Shown here one piece after another: positions 10,638 through 10,717 of a DNA stretch of 10,717 nt (position 1 is its first letter; the number at the start of each line of letters is the position of its first letter). The stretch is taken from the NCBI GenBank assembly GCA_016649925.1, contig JAENWO010000053.1:1-10717 (forward strand). The letters run 5' to 3'. Source of the stretch: Actinomycetales bacterium (lineage in GTDB: Bacteria; Actinomycetota; Actinomycetes; Actinomycetales; Beutenbergiaceae). The position numbers and the translations under genes are program-made. The notes under the pieces were generated by a model, which ran no database searches, was not told the DNA's origin, and saw nothing but the letters and a program-made list of their open reading frames with translations.

Positions 10638-10717
10638 TCGTCAGCACGTCGGCTCTGGTGGCCATCTTGCGGGGCGAGCCCGAAGCGCCGGCATCGTGAT
10701 CGAGGCCCTGGCCTGCG
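10634..10717 (+). pseudogene. vapC: Broken VapC-type PIN-domain toxin, running off the right edge
   Basis: The frame begins VIVSTSALVAILRGEPEAPAS and stops at TGA 10697-10699. VapC toxins, which are RNases of the PIN family, normally begin with M-I-V-D-T-S-A-L-V-A-I-L and E-P-E. Here the first catalytic Asp is Ser. After a one-base shift the text continues IVIEALAC, matching the family's next helix. The changed metal-binding residue and the frameshift both argue for a dead toxin. The 3' part is outside the window. Confidence 0.6.

Overview
The window is very GC-rich, with G/C-dominated third codon positions, frequent GTG starts and several genes that appear to be read from leaderless mRNAs. 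Together with a DUF3516-type Ski2-like helicase, a DUF2510 membrane protein and mycobacterial/streptomycete-style promoter elements, this points to an Actinomycetota chromosome or large replicon, probably Micrococcales-like. The lineage is an inference from gene style, not a database result.

Region 1 (about 1-3884) is a metal and arsenic cluster arranged around a divergent promoter. arsR (3131-3487) reads rightward and is followed at once by an arsenate reductase reading frame (3474-3884) that has its whole catalytic core but no usable start codon. Leftward run arsD (2645-3031), arsA (813-2615) and, after a 326 bp gap, a small His-rich YHS-type metal protein (220-486). ArsD would collect As(III)/Sb(III) and pass it to the two-domain ATPase ArsA, which normally powers an arsenite permease. 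No permease gene is in the window. The arsR/arsD intergenic region carries two copies of a 16 bp palindrome. The YHS gene has its own promoter, with a CsoR-like C-tract/G-tract palindrome between its -35 and -10.

Region 2 (3885-4037) is a junction made of a 21 bp tandem repeat.

Region 3 (4038-10542) looks like ordinary chromosomal content: a DEXH helicase, a membrane-anchored DUF2510 protein with two beta-rich outer domains, a decayed ybaK/EbsC gene containing an 11 bp tandem array, a YccF-type membrane protein, a pentapeptide-repeat protein, the PLP-binding protein YggS, and a thioredoxin behind a SigR/SigH-like promoter.

Region 4 (10543-10717) holds the broken end of a VapBC-type toxin-antitoxin pair that runs off the right edge.

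No rRNA, tRNA, CRISPR array, transposase or phage gene was seen. I found no convincing wholly new multi-gene system. The most unusual items are the twin ars operators, the start-less arsC directly behind arsR, the length-variable His arm on a YHS protein under a copper-type operator, and the repeat leader in front of the helicase.
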